A stretch of DNA of 64,000 bases from Burkholderia sp. WP9 (GCF_900104795.1 NZ_FNTG01000002.1:2356001-2420000); one strand, 5' to 3'. Positions 1-9,478 are shown, numbered from the stretch's first letter. The notes: generated by a model not told the origin, from the letters alone. Made by a program: numbers and translations.

Positions 1-1560
1 GCAGGGATCACCGAGGCGGCGCAAGCGCCGCGCACCTATCTGCGCAACGAACTCGGTTCTCATTTCGATGCGGCCAGAATTGGCGCGCTGCTGGAGCACG
101 GTCCGCGAATGGTCGAGTTCTTCGAACAGCATACGTCGATGCGTTTTGTCGACGGCAACCGCATTCCAGACTTCCACACCACGCCGGGCGCCGGGACCGG
201 AGGCCGCTCGGTCTGCGCGATGCCGTTCGATGGCCGCGAACTGGGACCGTTGATCCACAAGCTACGACCGCCGCTCGGCGTCACGACGCTCAAGGGGATG
301 GCGATCGCCTCGGGTGTTGACCTCGCTCATTTCTTCAACGCGACACGCTCTCTGCGTTCCGCACTGCATGTCACCCGGCGATTAGCGACATTTGCCGTGC
401 ATAAGCTTCGCTATGGTCGCTCGATGCATCTGGTCAACGGGCACGCGCTGGTTGCGCGGCTGCTGAAGTCGGCCGCGGACCATGGCGTCGATCTGCGCGT
501 GAACGCGAAAGCCGTAGGGTTGCTTCGCGAGGCGGGTCGCGTGGTGGGCGCACGCGTCGAGATCGACGGTGTCGCCAACGAGGTGCGAGCTTTGCGCGGC
601 GTCGTCCTGGCCTGCGGCGGCTATCCGCATGACGCTGCGCGGCGCGCGCAAACCTTCGCTTACACGCCGTCGGGACGTGAGCATTGGTCGGCCGCGCCAC
701 GCTCGAATACGGGCGACGGCATTCGCATGGGCGAGGCGATTGGCGGCCATTTCGATGCCGCGCTTGAAGCGCCGGCGGCGTGGGCGCCTGTGTCGCTCGT
801 GCCGCAGCGAAATGGCCGGCCTGCCGTTGCATTCCCGCATCTGATCGAACGAGCCAAACCGGGTGTGATCGCGGTGACGCGCGCAGGCAAGCGGTTCGCC
901 AATGAAGCGTCGTCCTATTACGACCTGATGAGCGCGCTCTTCGATGCCACTCCGGCAGGCGAAGAAGTGTGCGCGTGGCTGGTGTGTGACCATCGTTTCC
1001 AGCGCCGTTACGGTCTGGGCGTGTCGAAGCCGTTTCCGTTTCCGACTCGCCCGTACCGTCGTACGGGGTATCTCAAGCGGGCGAGCAGTCTCGCCGAGCT
1101 GGCAATACAGTGTGGCATCGATCCACAGGGTCTCGCGAGCACCGTGGCGGCCTACAACACGCATGCAAAGGACGGCGCCGATCCGCAGTTTCATCGCGGC
1201 ACCACACCCTACAACCGCGTGCAGGGCGATGCACGGCACAAGCCGAATCCGTGCGTCGCGCCGCTCGAAAACGGCCCGTTCTACGCGATCAAACTGCTTC
1301 CCGGCAGCCTCGGCACATTCGCCGGCCTCGCGACCGATGCTGCCGCTCGCGTTCTGGACAAAGAGAACCGGCCGGTGGCCGGACTCTACGCCGTCGGCAA
1401 TGACAGCGCGAGTGTGATGGGCGGCTGTTACCCGGCTGGCGGCATTACGCTCGGCCCCGCGATGACCTTCGGTTATCTCGCGGGCCTTTCTCTCTCCGGT
1501 CTGAATCAGACGGAGTCGGTTGAAGAATCCTCACATCATGCGCAAGGACAAATGCAATGA
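1..1560 (+). CDS. FAD-dependent oxidoreductase, 3-ketosteroid-dehydrogenase/fumarate-reductase-like (5' end outside window)
   Basis: Frame 1 is open from the first base, so the N-terminus, including the Rossmann FAD-binding loop, lies upstream of the window. The visible 519 residues carry the C-terminal hallmarks of FAD_binding_2 proteins: a second dinucleotide segment (VVLACGGYPHD), a conserved NxYN-type segment (YNRVQGD), and the closing block YAVGNDSASVMGG followed by YPAGGITLGPA. The family oxidises or desaturates ring ketones or enoates. Its stop overlaps the start of the NIPSNAP gene (ATGA), indicating one operon. A paralogous flavoprotein is encoded at 5601-7370. The substrate is unknown. 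Confidence 0.88.
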   Translation, partial: AGITEAAQAPRTYLRNELGSHFDAARIGALLEHGPRMVEFFEQHTSMRFVDGNRIPDFHTTPGAGTGGRSVCAMPFDGRELGPLIHKLRPPLGVTTLKGMAIASGVDLAHFFNATRSLRSALHVTRRLATFAVHKLRYGRSMHLVNGHALVARLLKSAADHGVDLRVNAKAVGLLREAGRVVGARVEIDGVANEVRALRGVVLACGGYPHDAARRAQTFAYTPSGREHWSAAPRSNTGDGIRMGEAIGGHFDAALEAPAAWAPVSLVPQRNGRPAVAFPHLIERAKPGVIAVTRAGKRFANEASSYYDLMSALFDATPAGEEVCAWLVCDHRFQRRYGLGVSKPFPFPTRPYRRTGYLKRASSLAELAIQCGIDPQGLASTVAAYNTHAKDGADPQFHRGTTPYNRVQGDARHKPNPCVAPLENGPFYAIKLLPGSLGTFAGLATDAAARVLDKENRPVAGLYAVGNDSASVMGGCYPAGGITLGPAMTFGYLAGLSLSGLNQTESVEESSHHAQGQMQ

Positions 1561-2168
1561 CTCTCTATGACGTAGTGACGCTCACCGTGAAAATAGGCTC
1601 GAATCCGCAGGTTTTCGAAAGCATCAGGTCAAGCGGCAAGCAGCCCGGCTCGACACTGTTCGGCTGCTGGTATTCGGACATCGGCGCGCTGGGGCAAGTG
1701 ATGGTGTTGCGCGGCTTCGAATCGGAAGCCGCATTGATCACCGAGCGCAAGCGCATGCTGCTCGAAGGCAACCCGTTCGGTTGCGGCGAGTTTGTCACCG
1801 ACGTGAAGATCGACAGCTACGCGCTGTTCCCCTTCCTGCCGCCGATCGAACCTGCCGTGCACGGCGGCATCTACGAGATGCGCGTCTACGGCACGAAGCT
1901 CGCGAGCCTGCAGCACACCATCGACGCGTGGGAAAAGGCGTTGCCTGAACGCACGCAGCGCTCGCCGCTAATCGGTGCGATGTATTCGCTCGATGGCACG
2001 GTGCCGCGCTTCCTGAACATCTGGGCATATGCGGGCGTCGACGAACGTTCGCGGATTCGCGCCGAAGCGGTGAAAGACGGCGTCTGGCCGCCCAAGGGCG
2101 GTCCTGCGCATCTGACTACGATGGAATCGACGATCTATGTGCCGGCACCGTTTTCACCGCTGCGCTGA
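1557..2168 (+). CDS. NIPSNAP family protein
   Basis: Encodes 203 residues. The C-terminal half (from about residue 103, GIYEMRVYGTKL) has the NIPSNAP pattern YE-R-Y with downstream W and a compact ferredoxin-like length. The N-terminal half (YDVVTLTVKIG) looks like a second, diverged module. NIPSNAP proteins in bacterial catabolic clusters are accessory proteins of uncertain role. The start overlaps the stop of the upstream flavoprotein by four bases, so the two are translationally coupled. No signal peptide or membrane segment is visible. Confidence 0.75.
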   Translation: MTLYDVVTLTVKIGSNPQVFESIRSSGKQPGSTLFGCWYSDIGALGQVMVLRGFESEAALITERKRMLLEGNPFGCGEFVTDVKIDSYALFPFLPPIEPAVHGGIYEMRVYGTKLASLQHTIDAWEKALPERTQRSPLIGAMYSLDGTVPRFLNIWAYAGVDERSRIRAEAVKDGVWPPKGGPAHLTTMESTIYVPAPFSPLR

Positions 2169-2213
2169 ACACGCTCTGCAAATGAAATGACTAATCGAAC
2201 CGAAGGAAATGAC

Positions 2214-3047
2214 ATGACACAGCACAACGCTCGCGCGCTTTCTCTCTCGGCGCTGACCGTGCTTGAGCTGACGCCGCCGCAAATGGTGGAATGCGCGGCG
2301 CAGGCGGGCTATGACTACGTCGGGCTGCGTCTGTTGCCCGCCACCGATCAGGAAGTGCGGCACGAGATCGTCGGCGATACGCCGTTGAAACGTGAAACGC
2401 TGGCGCGCTTGCGAGACACGGGCATCAAGGTGCTCGACGTGGAGATTCTCCGCCTGAAGCCGGAGACCGATGTGACGGACTACGCGCCCATGCTCGAGAC
2501 CGCGGCGGAACTGGGCGCACGCTACGTGCTTGTGGCGGGTAACGATCCCGACGAAGCACGCACGGCGGAGCGTCTCGCGCAACTCTGCGATCTCGCGAAA
2601 CCGCTCGGACTGTCCCCCTCGCTCGAACCGATGCCGTGGACGAATGCGAAGGACATCATGCAGGGCGCTCGCATCGTCAAGGCAGCGGGCCGCAGCAATA
2701 CTGGTCTCATCATCGACCCGCTTCACTTCGATCGTGCCGGTTCGTCGACTGCGGAACTCGCTGCACTGCCGCGCGAGTACTTTGGTTACGTGCAGTTTTG
2801 CGATGGGCCCGCAGAGCGTCCGACCGACCTCGAGACACTGCTGTTCCAGGCCCGCTGCGAGCGGATGATTCCGGGCGAAGGCGGGATCGATCTCGTAGGC
2901 ATCCTGCGCGCGCTTCCCGATCATTTGCCGCTCAGCATCGAAGTGCCGACGGAGCAATGGGCGAAAACCGCGCCTGCGCTCGAACGTGCGCGCAAGCTGC
3001 GCGAGGCGACGCTCGACGTGCTCGCCCGGGCTTACGCAGTGGACTGA
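2214..3047 (+). CDS. Sugar phosphate isomerase/epimerase, AP-endonuclease-2-type TIM barrel
   Basis: The product is 277 residues if translation starts at 2214, preferred because GAAGGA sits 6 bases upstream; an ATG at 2187 would add nine residues. The sequence reads as a xylose-isomerase-like TIM barrel, with likely metal ligands in SLEPMPW, IIDPLHFDR and the late GEGGIDL. The family includes sugar epimerases, inosose dehydratases and 3-dehydroshikimate dehydratases. Its place between the NIPSNAP protein and the transporter suggests that it isomerises or dehydrates an intermediate of the same pathway; the exact reaction cannot be read from the sequence. Confidence 0.8.
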   Translation: MTQHNARALSLSALTVLELTPPQMVECAAQAGYDYVGLRLLPATDQEVRHEIVGDTPLKRETLARLRDTGIKVLDVEILRLKPETDVTDYAPMLETAAELGARYVLVAGNDPDEARTAERLAQLCDLAKPLGLSPSLEPMPWTNAKDIMQGARIVKAAGRSNTGLIIDPLHFDRAGSSTAELAALPREYFGYVQFCDGPAERPTDLETLLFQARCERMIPGEGGIDLVGILRALPDHLPLSIEVPTEQWAKTAPALERARKLREATLDVLARAYAVD

Positions 3048-3150
3048 TGCGCGTGACAGGGTAAAACGCAGTCCGTTGAAGCGCGCCCAAGATGCTGCAC
3101 GGACTGGCATCCATTATCGACAACAACAAATAACCATCCGGAGACAACCT

Positions 3151-4536
3151 ATGAATGCTTCACTCCAGGCCAACCGGCCGAACACACGGGCGTCGGCTGT
3201 CATCGACGTACAAAAGCTTCTCGACGAACAGCCAGTCGGACGGTTCCAGATTCTCGTCCTGATGATGTGCATGGTCATCGTCACGCTCGATGGCCTCGAT
3301 ACCGTGATGATCGGTTTCATCGCGCCGGCGCTATCGGGCGCGTGGGCCATTCCACGCGATGCGCTGGGTCCCGTCATGAGCGGCGGCCTGCTCGGACTCG
3401 CTTTCGGCGCGCTGTGCGCGGGACCTCTTGCCGACCGCTTCGGCCGCAAGACGGTCATGACGATCGCTGTGCTGTTCTTCGGCGTGTGGAGCCTCGGTTC
3501 GGCGTTCGCGAGCAACGTGACCGAGTTGACCGTGCTGCGCTTTCTGACCGGTCTCGGGCTCGGTGCCTCCATGCCTAATGCGGCGACATTGATGGCCGAG
3601 TACGCGCCGCAGCGCTGCCGCGCACTGATGGTGACGACTGTGTTTTGCGGCTTCACGCTCGGTGCCGCGGGCGGCGGCTTCGTGAGCGCCTGGCTGATTG
3701 CGGCCTACGGCTGGCACTCGGTGTTGATACTCGGAGGCGTACTGCCGATTCTCTATGTTCCGCTGATGATCAAGTGGTTGCCCGAATCGGCGCGCTATCT
3801 GTCGCTCAAGGAGGCGCGCCGTGCGCGGCTCGTGGGCGTGCTGAACCGCATCCAGCCGGACATGGCGGACGAAGCAACGCGTTTCGTCGCACAGGACACC
3901 CAGCAGCGCGAGCGCAGCCCGGTGCGCCTGATCCTGTCGCGCGACTACGTATTCGGCACGGTGATGTTGTGGATCTGCTATTTCGCGGGCTTGCTGACTG
4001 TTTATCTGTTGGGCAGCTGGCTGCCGACATTGATTCGGGGCGCCGGGTTCACGCTCGGGCAGGCGGCGATCGTCGGCGCGCTGTTTCAGGCGGGCGGCAC
4101 GATCGGCTCGCTCGCAATCGGCTGGCTGATGGACCGCCTCAATCCCCACCGCGTGTTGGGCGCAACAGTGTTCGTGGGGGGGGGCTTTGCGTGGTACATG
4201 GGTTTGCCGGGGCATGGAATCACGGGTATCGGCATGCTTGCGTTCGGCATGGGCTACTGCATGAACGGCTCCAACACCGGCTTTTGCGCGTTGGCCGCCG
4301 GTTCCTATCCGACCCGCATGCGCGCCACCGGCACTAGCTGGATGCTCGGCATTGGGCGCTTTGGCGGCATTGCAGGGGCGATGCTCGGCGCCAGCATGCT
4401 GCACGCGAATTGGGGCTTCGGTGAAGTGCTCACGGCGCTTGCGGTTCCCGCAACGGTAGGTGCCGCGGCGGTGCTTCTCAAAGGCGCCCGCCATCGCGGC
4501 TCAGTACTGCGGGTTGAAGGCAGCGCAAGCCACTAG
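3151..4536 (+). CDS. MFS transporter, aromatic acid:H+ symporter (AAHS) type
   Basis: The 461-residue product starts at 3151, with a GGAG motif at 3140-3143. It has 12 hydrophobic segments, the MFS motif ADRFGRKTVM in the loop after TM2, and an N-terminal D near LDGLDTVMIGF in TM1, typical of AAHS carriers such as PcaK and BenK. It probably imports the organic (aromatic or hydroaromatic) acid degraded by the surrounding enzymes. It follows the TIM-barrel gene by about 100 bases and precedes the IclR regulator, so it is likely the last structural gene of the operon. Confidence 0.85.
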   Translation: MNASLQANRPNTRASAVIDVQKLLDEQPVGRFQILVLMMCMVIVTLDGLDTVMIGFIAPALSGAWAIPRDALGPVMSGGLLGLAFGALCAGPLADRFGRKTVMTIAVLFFGVWSLGSAFASNVTELTVLRFLTGLGLGASMPNAATLMAEYAPQRCRALMVTTVFCGFTLGAAGGGFVSAWLIAAYGWHSVLILGGVLPILYVPLMIKWLPESARYLSLKEARRARLVGVLNRIQPDMADEATRFVAQDTQQRERSPVRLILSRDYVFGTVMLWICYFAGLLTVYLLGSWLPTLIRGAGFTLGQAAIVGALFQAGGTIGSLAIGWLMDRLNPHRVLGATVFVGGGFAWYMGLPGHGITGIGMLAFGMGYCMNGSNTGFCALAAGSYPTRMRATGTSWMLGIGRFGGIAGAMLGASMLHANWGFGEVLTALAVPATVGAAAVLLKGARHRGSVLRVEGSASH

Positions 4537-4585
4537 GCAGTCGACACGAACCGCAGCGCGATTTGCATCCGCTTGAGTTCCGGTG

Positions 4586-4600
4586 TGGAATCGTGTTCTC
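4586..4600. promoter_or_regulatory. Degenerate IclR-type operator upstream of the IclR gene
   Basis: TGGAATCGTGTTCTC matches 11 of 15 positions of the perfect palindrome at 7426-7440 and resembles the E. coli IclR consensus TGGAAATNATTTCCA. It lies 34 bases before the IclR start codon, where autoregulation would be expected. The evidence is pattern only. Confidence 0.4.
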
Positions 4601-4634
4601 ATTCGGTATCTAAGTCGAATTGAGAGTGCAATCT

Positions 4635-5495
4635 ATGGCTGGGAATCTTGAGCGGGCATTGGCCATCATCGAACTGCTCGCGAAACAGGGCGGCAGTTTG
4701 CAACTGGCCGCGATCGCCGACACGCTGAATATCCCGCGCAGCGGCACTCATCGCTTGCTGGCCGAGCTCACCGAAGAAGGGTATGTGCGGCAGGACGAGC
4801 ACGGCGAGTATGTGCTGGCGCTCAAGCTGGTCTCGCTTGCATTGATGTGGCTGTCCACCGAGGGTGTGCTCGATATTTCGCAGCCCGTGCTCGACCGGCT
4901 GGCGTCGGCCTCGGGCGAACTCGCGCGGCTCGGTGTGGTCGAGGACGATCACATTACGTTTGTCGGCAAGGCGCAGGGCGCTCGCTCCGGTCTTCGCTAT
5001 GACCCGGACATGGGCAGTCAGCCGCCCCTTCACTGCACTGCGAGCGGGCAGGCGTGGCTGTCGAGCATGAGCGACGAAGAGGCGCTCGAGCTGGTTTCGC
5101 GCCAGGGAGGAATTGGCAAGGCGGGGCAGACCGGGCCGAGAGCGCCGAAGTCGATCCAGCAGTTTCTTCAGGATCTGGCCGGCGCGCGCAAACGCGGCTA
5201 TGGCGTGGCGAGCGACACGTATGAAGTCGGCATGACCTCGATGGCAGCGGTGATCCGTCATCCAGTGACGGGCCTCGTCGTCGGCGTGGTGAGTCTGGCC
5301 GGACCGACGAGCCGGTTGCCGGATGCGCGGCTGAAGGAACTTGCGCCTGCGTTGCTCGAAGCAGCATCGGATATGGGAGCGGCCACGCTCAGTTCGCCGT
5401 ATTTCAAGCGCAGCCTGAAAGTGGTGCCCGTTGCTGCGGCGAGCGATGTGCGGCCCGTCGTGGCCAAGCGCAAAGGACGGCCTCGGGCGGCGTGA
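4635..5495 (+). CDS. IclR family transcriptional regulator
   Basis: Encodes 286 residues from ATG 4635; GTG at 4626 and TTG at 4620 are in-frame alternatives. The N-terminal winged helix occupies about residues 1-65 (LERALAIIELL ... IPRSGTHRLLAELTEEGYV). The IclR effector domain follows, with the usual HCTASGQAWL segment and a C-terminal GVVSLAGP block. A basic tail (KRKGRPRAA) ends the protein. It probably controls the flavoprotein/MFS operon upstream and the divergent promoter at 7371-7485, where a matching palindrome is found. Confidence 0.88.
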   Translation: MAGNLERALAIIELLAKQGGSLQLAAIADTLNIPRSGTHRLLAELTEEGYVRQDEHGEYVLALKLVSLALMWLSTEGVLDISQPVLDRLASASGELARLGVVEDDHITFVGKAQGARSGLRYDPDMGSQPPLHCTASGQAWLSSMSDEEALELVSRQGGIGKAGQTGPRAPKSIQQFLQDLAGARKRGYGVASDTYEVGMTSMAAVIRHPVTGLVVGVVSLAGPTSRLPDARLKELAPALLEAASDMGAATLSSPYFKRSLKVVPVAAASDVRPVVAKRKGRPRAA

Positions 5496-5600
5496 CCGTG
5501 CGCGGAGCCGGGCGGGGCGCCCGGCTCGCGGTATGTTCATGTCGGTGAGTCACGAGGGCGCTCAGCAAAAGTCTTCCTGTTGCCAGATTCACCAACGGTT

Positions 5601-7370
5601 TCACACAGTCGCGCGCGGCGGCGCGATGGCATCGGACTGCTTCAGCGCAACCGAACCCGACGCGGCGCGTGCCGCATGCTTTGCGACTCGCCAGCCAAAT
5701 ACGATGGCGGGTCCGAGCGTGGTCCCAGGGCCGGGGTAGGTGCCGCGAAATATCGAGGCGAGGTCGTTGCCGCATGCGTAGAGGCCAGGAATGATATGGC
5801 CGTCGTTGTCGAGTACCTGGCCGTTGGCGTTGCCGGCCAGACCCGCGCTGCAGGCCAGATCGGCAGGCCAGACCGTCACCGCGTAGTACGGCCCCGGGCC
5901 GATCGGGCGAATGCACGGATTCGGCTGTTGGGCGGCATCTCCATTGAAACGGTTCATCGGGCTCGAGCCGCGTTGAAACGCGGGATCCAGGCCCTGCGCC
6001 GCGTCGCGGTTGTAGATGCTAACGGTGCGCTCGAGTCCCGCCGCGTCGACGCCTAGCTTTCCGGCGAGTTCGGCCAGCGTGCCGCCCTTGATCAGATAGC
6101 CCGCCTTTTCAAAACTGGCGATACGGTGGTGGCTTCGCTCGCGCATGAGCAGTCCGAGACCGTAGTCGCGAATGAAGGCGGCATCCACGACCAGGTGGGC
6201 AGGCACGCTCTGAGCGTTGCCCGCGCTGCGCAACATACCCATGACGAAGTCGTGATACGAGTCCGACTCGTTGACGAAACGTTCGCCGAGGTTGTTCACC
6301 GCGATTAGTCCTGGCTTCGCCCGATCGAGAATGATGTGCGGCCAGATACTTTTCTGTCCGTTGCGTGAGTGCAAAATCGAGCAGGGCATCCAGAGGCCGG
6401 GACTGTCGTGCCCATCATTGAGCTGCGCGTTGATCTTGAGCGCACTGCCTACGCCGTCGCCGGTATGCGTGTCGGGCGAAAGCGATAAGGGTTGGGCGCC
6501 GGCGGGGAACAGTTGCTTGCGCAGAACCGGATGGCGGGTAATGCCGCCGGTAGCAAGCACCACGCCGTGACGCACGCGAATACGCTTGCGACCAGCGCCT
6601 TTCTGTTCGACCACGGCGCCGGTGACTTCGCCTTGCTCGATCACCAGTTCGATCAACGGTGTTTCGAAGCGGACTTCCACTTTCTGTTTGCGCAAGCTGT
6701 AGAAGAGCCGTGCGGCCAGCGCATTGCCCATGACAAGCTGAGTGCCGCGTGGATAGCGCAGCCTGTCCATCACGTAGCGGCCCACCACCGCCAGCGTGCG
6801 CGAGAAGTTCTTCCTGGAGGCGAACGGCGCGAGCAGCGCGTCGAGATCGGTGCGCGCCACCATCATGCCGCCGAGACCCATGAACTCTTTGCGTGGCGGT
6901 CTCACACGGACGAATTCGTCGCCGAGCAGGCGTCCGTCGAACGCGACCGGCGCGAGCGCGCGCCCACCGAAGGCCGCGCCGGGCCCCGTCACGTAATCCG
7001 GGTGCGCGGTCGCGGCGACGAATTTCACCTCGCTGATGCGCTGGAGTTCGTCGATCGCTATCGGCCCGCTTTCCAGAAACGCCTCACGCGCTTCGTCGCC
7101 GCCGCGATCGCCGACCACCGACGCGAGAAAACGCCGCGCGTCGTCGACGCTGTCGGGCACGCCCGCGCTCGCGCTCAATTGCGTGCCTGGCACCCAAGTC
7201 GTGCCGCCCGAGGTGGACGTGATTCCGCCGACGGCGTCTGTCTTTTCACACACGAGAACCTTGATGCCTTCGTGATGCGCGACCAGCGCGGCGGTCATGC
7301 CGCCTGCGCCGGCACCGAAGACCAGCAGGTCAACTTCCTCGTCCCATTGTGTTTGCCTTGCTTCGTTCAT
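5601..7370 (-). CDS. FAD-dependent oxidoreductase, 3-ketosteroid-delta1-dehydrogenase-like
   Basis: Encodes 589 residues from ATG 7370; an upstream in-frame start at 7415 lacks a better ribosome site. The N-terminal FAD loop is FGAGAGGM (about residues 18-25), followed by the acidic strand end CEK. The C-terminal block YACGNDLASIFRG plus YPGPGTTLGPA is characteristic of KstD-like flavoproteins. It is paralogous to the flavoprotein at the window start but lies on the opposite strand, divergent from the epimerase gene at 7486. It likely acts on a related ring intermediate. The substrate is not identifiable. Confidence 0.88.
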   Translation of the reverse strand: MNEARQTQWDEEVDLLVFGAGAGGMTAALVAHHEGIKVLVCEKTDAVGGITSTSGGTTWVPGTQLSASAGVPDSVDDARRFLASVVGDRGGDEAREAFLESGPIAIDELQRISEVKFVAATAHPDYVTGPGAAFGGRALAPVAFDGRLLGDEFVRVRPPRKEFMGLGGMMVARTDLDALLAPFASRKNFSRTLAVVGRYVMDRLRYPRGTQLVMGNALAARLFYSLRKQKVEVRFETPLIELVIEQGEVTGAVVEQKGAGRKRIRVRHGVVLATGGITRHPVLRKQLFPAGAQPLSLSPDTHTGDGVGSALKINAQLNDGHDSPGLWMPCSILHSRNGQKSIWPHIILDRAKPGLIAVNNLGERFVNESDSYHDFVMGMLRSAGNAQSVPAHLVVDAAFIRDYGLGLLMRERSHHRIASFEKAGYLIKGGTLAELAGKLGVDAAGLERTVSIYNRDAAQGLDPAFQRGSSPMNRFNGDAAQQPNPCIRPIGPGPYYAVTVWPADLACSAGLAGNANGQVLDNDGHIIPGLYACGNDLASIFRGTYPGPGTTLGPAIVFGWRVAKHAARAASGSVALKQSDAIAPPRATV

Positions 7371-7425
7371 GCCTCGTGTGTCTCCGTCTGCTTTGTGCAG
7401 AAATGTGTAGAACAAGTTTTGTTAA

Positions 7426-7440
7426 TGGAATAGTATTCCA
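7426..7440. promoter_or_regulatory. Perfect 15-bp palindrome, IclR-type operator
   Basis: TGGAATAGTATTCCA is a perfect inverted repeat (7-base arms around a G) in the divergent promoter region between the minus-strand flavoprotein and the plus-strand epimerase. It closely resembles the known E. coli IclR operator consensus TGGAAATNATTTCCA. An IclR-family gene lies about 2 kb away, so it is probably that regulator's site. Confidence 0.6.
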
Positions 7441-7485
7441 AAAAAGATGAAAATCAAATATTTCCCTGCAGAGGAGAAGCGAGCG

Positions 7486-8382
7486 ATGCGGATATTGGTG
7501 ACGGGCGGGAGCGGGTTTCTTGCTGCATGGATCATGCGCCGTCTACTGGCGCGCGGTGTTGACGTGCGGGCGTTCGACCTGCGCCGCGACGCGCGTTTGC
7601 TGGGCGAGCTCGCGCCCGATCAGGCAGGTGAAGTCGAATGGATGACGGGCGACATTGCTGTCGCGGGCGACGTGACCCACGCGCTGGAGGGTTGCGATGG
7701 TGTCATTCATCTGGCAGGTGTGCTCACGCCCAGTTGCGCGAGCGACCCCGTACGCGGCGCGCAAATCAATCTGATCGGTACGCTGAACGTTTTCAACGCC
7801 GCGCGCGCGGTGGGTGTGCGCAGCGTGCTTTATGCCAGCAGCGCAGGCGTTTTCGGCCCCGACGACGGCGCGTTGCCCCATCCCGAAACGCACTACGGCG
7901 CGTTCAAGCTGGCCTGCGAAGGCTCGGCGCGAGCGTATTGGAACGACTGCGGCCTCGCCAGCATTGGCTTCCGGCCACTCGTTGTGTATGGCGCGGGACG
8001 GGAAACCGGCTCGAGTGCGGGCCCGAGTCTCGCGTGCCGCGCGGCGGCTCGCGGCGAGGCGTACACGATTCCATTCACGGGATCGACCGGCCTCGTATTT
8101 GCCGACGATGTCGCCGCGGCGTACGAGGCCGCACTCTTCGCGCCGGCGCAAGGAGCACACGTGTTCACGCTCGCAGGGGAGATCGCAGCGGTCGATACCG
8201 TGATCGAGCGGCTGTCCGCGTTGGCGCCCGGCGCCCGCCTCGATAGTGCCGGGCCGCCATTGCCCATCGCCACCGAATTCCCGAGCGATCCGGCGCTCGG
8301 CCGTCTGCTTCCAGGTTTGCCCGCTACGTCGCTGGAAGACGGATTGCGACAGACGTTCGCGTTCTACCGCTCGCGGCGATAG
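7486..8382 (+). CDS. NAD(P)-dependent epimerase/dehydratase (extended SDR)
   Basis: Encodes 298 residues. ATG 7486 is preferred over 7447 because an AGAGGAG ribosome site lies just before it and the protein then begins directly with MRILVTGGSGFL, the extended-SDR nucleotide-binding motif. The catalytic pair is visible as YGAFK. The C-terminus ends in a typical LEDGLRQTFAFYR helix. Such enzymes oxidise, epimerise or reduce sugar- or ketone-type substrates. It is divergent from the flavoprotein, shares its palindromic promoter region, and probably belongs to the same catabolic regulon. Confidence 0.85.
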   Translation: MRILVTGGSGFLAAWIMRRLLARGVDVRAFDLRRDARLLGELAPDQAGEVEWMTGDIAVAGDVTHALEGCDGVIHLAGVLTPSCASDPVRGAQINLIGTLNVFNAARAVGVRSVLYASSAGVFGPDDGALPHPETHYGAFKLACEGSARAYWNDCGLASIGFRPLVVYGAGRETGSSAGPSLACRAAARGEAYTIPFTGSTGLVFADDVAAAYEAALFAPAQGAHVFTLAGEIAAVDTVIERLSALAPGARLDSAGPPLPIATEFPSDPALGRLLPGLPATSLEDGLRQTFAFYRSRR

Positions 8383-8600
8383 GTTGGGCTCCGCTTGTTC
8401 TTGCGCTGATCGGTTGGTTCATTTGGGGCTCGTGTGAATCAGCGCAGTGGCTTTGCGGAGCGGGGCATCGTATATTTTGATTCTTGGGGATCGCAGGCGC
8501 ATTGAATTGCGCGAAGACGGTCGTGCGACAAAGAACGTCGCATGAGCCCCCTAGTCAAGGATTGATGCATCCTAAACCATGGAGCTTCGAAGGCAATCAG

Positions 8601-9475
8601 ATGGAACGTTTCGATTACGCACGCGAAGACACGGGCAATCTGGTCCTGCTCGAACATGTCAACCTCACGATACCGGACCAGCGTCTCGCGACTGCTTTCT
8701 ACGTCAGCGGACTTGGCCTCACCCGCGATCCCTTCTTGATGACCGGCGTGAGCAATATGTGGATCAACGTCGGTCGTTCCCAGATTCACTTGCCGCACGG
8801 CGCCGCACAACGCCTGCGTGGGCGGGTCGGTTTAATCGTGGGCACGCGGCAGTCGTTGATCGAACGACTGCGCGCAGTTCAGTCAGTGCTTGAAGGGACT
8901 AGCTTCGGATGGAGCGAGCGGGCCGACTGCATAGAGGTCACCTGCCCATGGGGAAACCGGTACGACTCCTTGATCCGGACGCATACCCAGCGGGCGCGCC
9001 GTGGTCGGGCATCGATCTCGGCATCGCTTATGTGCGACTCGATGTGCCCATCGGTTGCGCGGCGCCGATTGCGGGGTTCTATCGTGAGTTGCTCGATGCG
9101 TCCGTCGACGTGCGCGAACACAATGGTTCGCAGCAGGCGGTGATCGCGGTCGGCACGCATCAGCAACTTATCTACGCGGAAACACCTGATGCGAGCCCGG
9201 ACTATGACGGGCACCACCTCCAGATCTATGTGGCCCAATTCTCCGAACCGTATGCACGGCTCGCAGCGCGCGGGCTGGCCTATGGCGAAGAGCCGCATCA
9301 ATATCGCTTCGCCGACCTCATCAATGTCGCGAGCGGTGCGCATTGCTTCAGGCTCGAGCATGAGGTTCGTAGTTTGCGGCATCCGCTCTATGCGCGACCG
9401 CTCGTGAACCGGAATCCGGAGCAGAGTAACCGGGACTATCGTATGGGTGCAGACGTGCGCAGCGGTGCGTTCTAG
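8601..9475 (+). pseudogene. VOC-family (glyoxalase/extradiol-dioxygenase fold) protein with a one-base frameshift
   Basis: Two frames together give one VOC protein of about 291 residues. The first runs from ATG 8601 (VOC module starting LLEHVNLTIPD) to about 8960, and the second from about 8960 to 9475 (second module starting LGIAYVRLDVP). At 8951-8960 the reading needs one extra base: adding a G after CCGG restores CPWGNR-VRLLDPD, the normal VOC wording. As sequenced, the upstream frame continues out of register to 9143. The cause is a real single-base deletion or a sequencing error. The intact protein may be a two-module VOC enzyme of the flanking catabolic cluster. Confidence 0.75.
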
Positions 9476-9478
9476 TCG

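Noticed and set aside
8909..9143. Two overlapping separate genes instead of one frameshifted VOC gene
   Set aside because: One inserted base gives a continuous conserved protein, and the overlapping tails in each frame look random.
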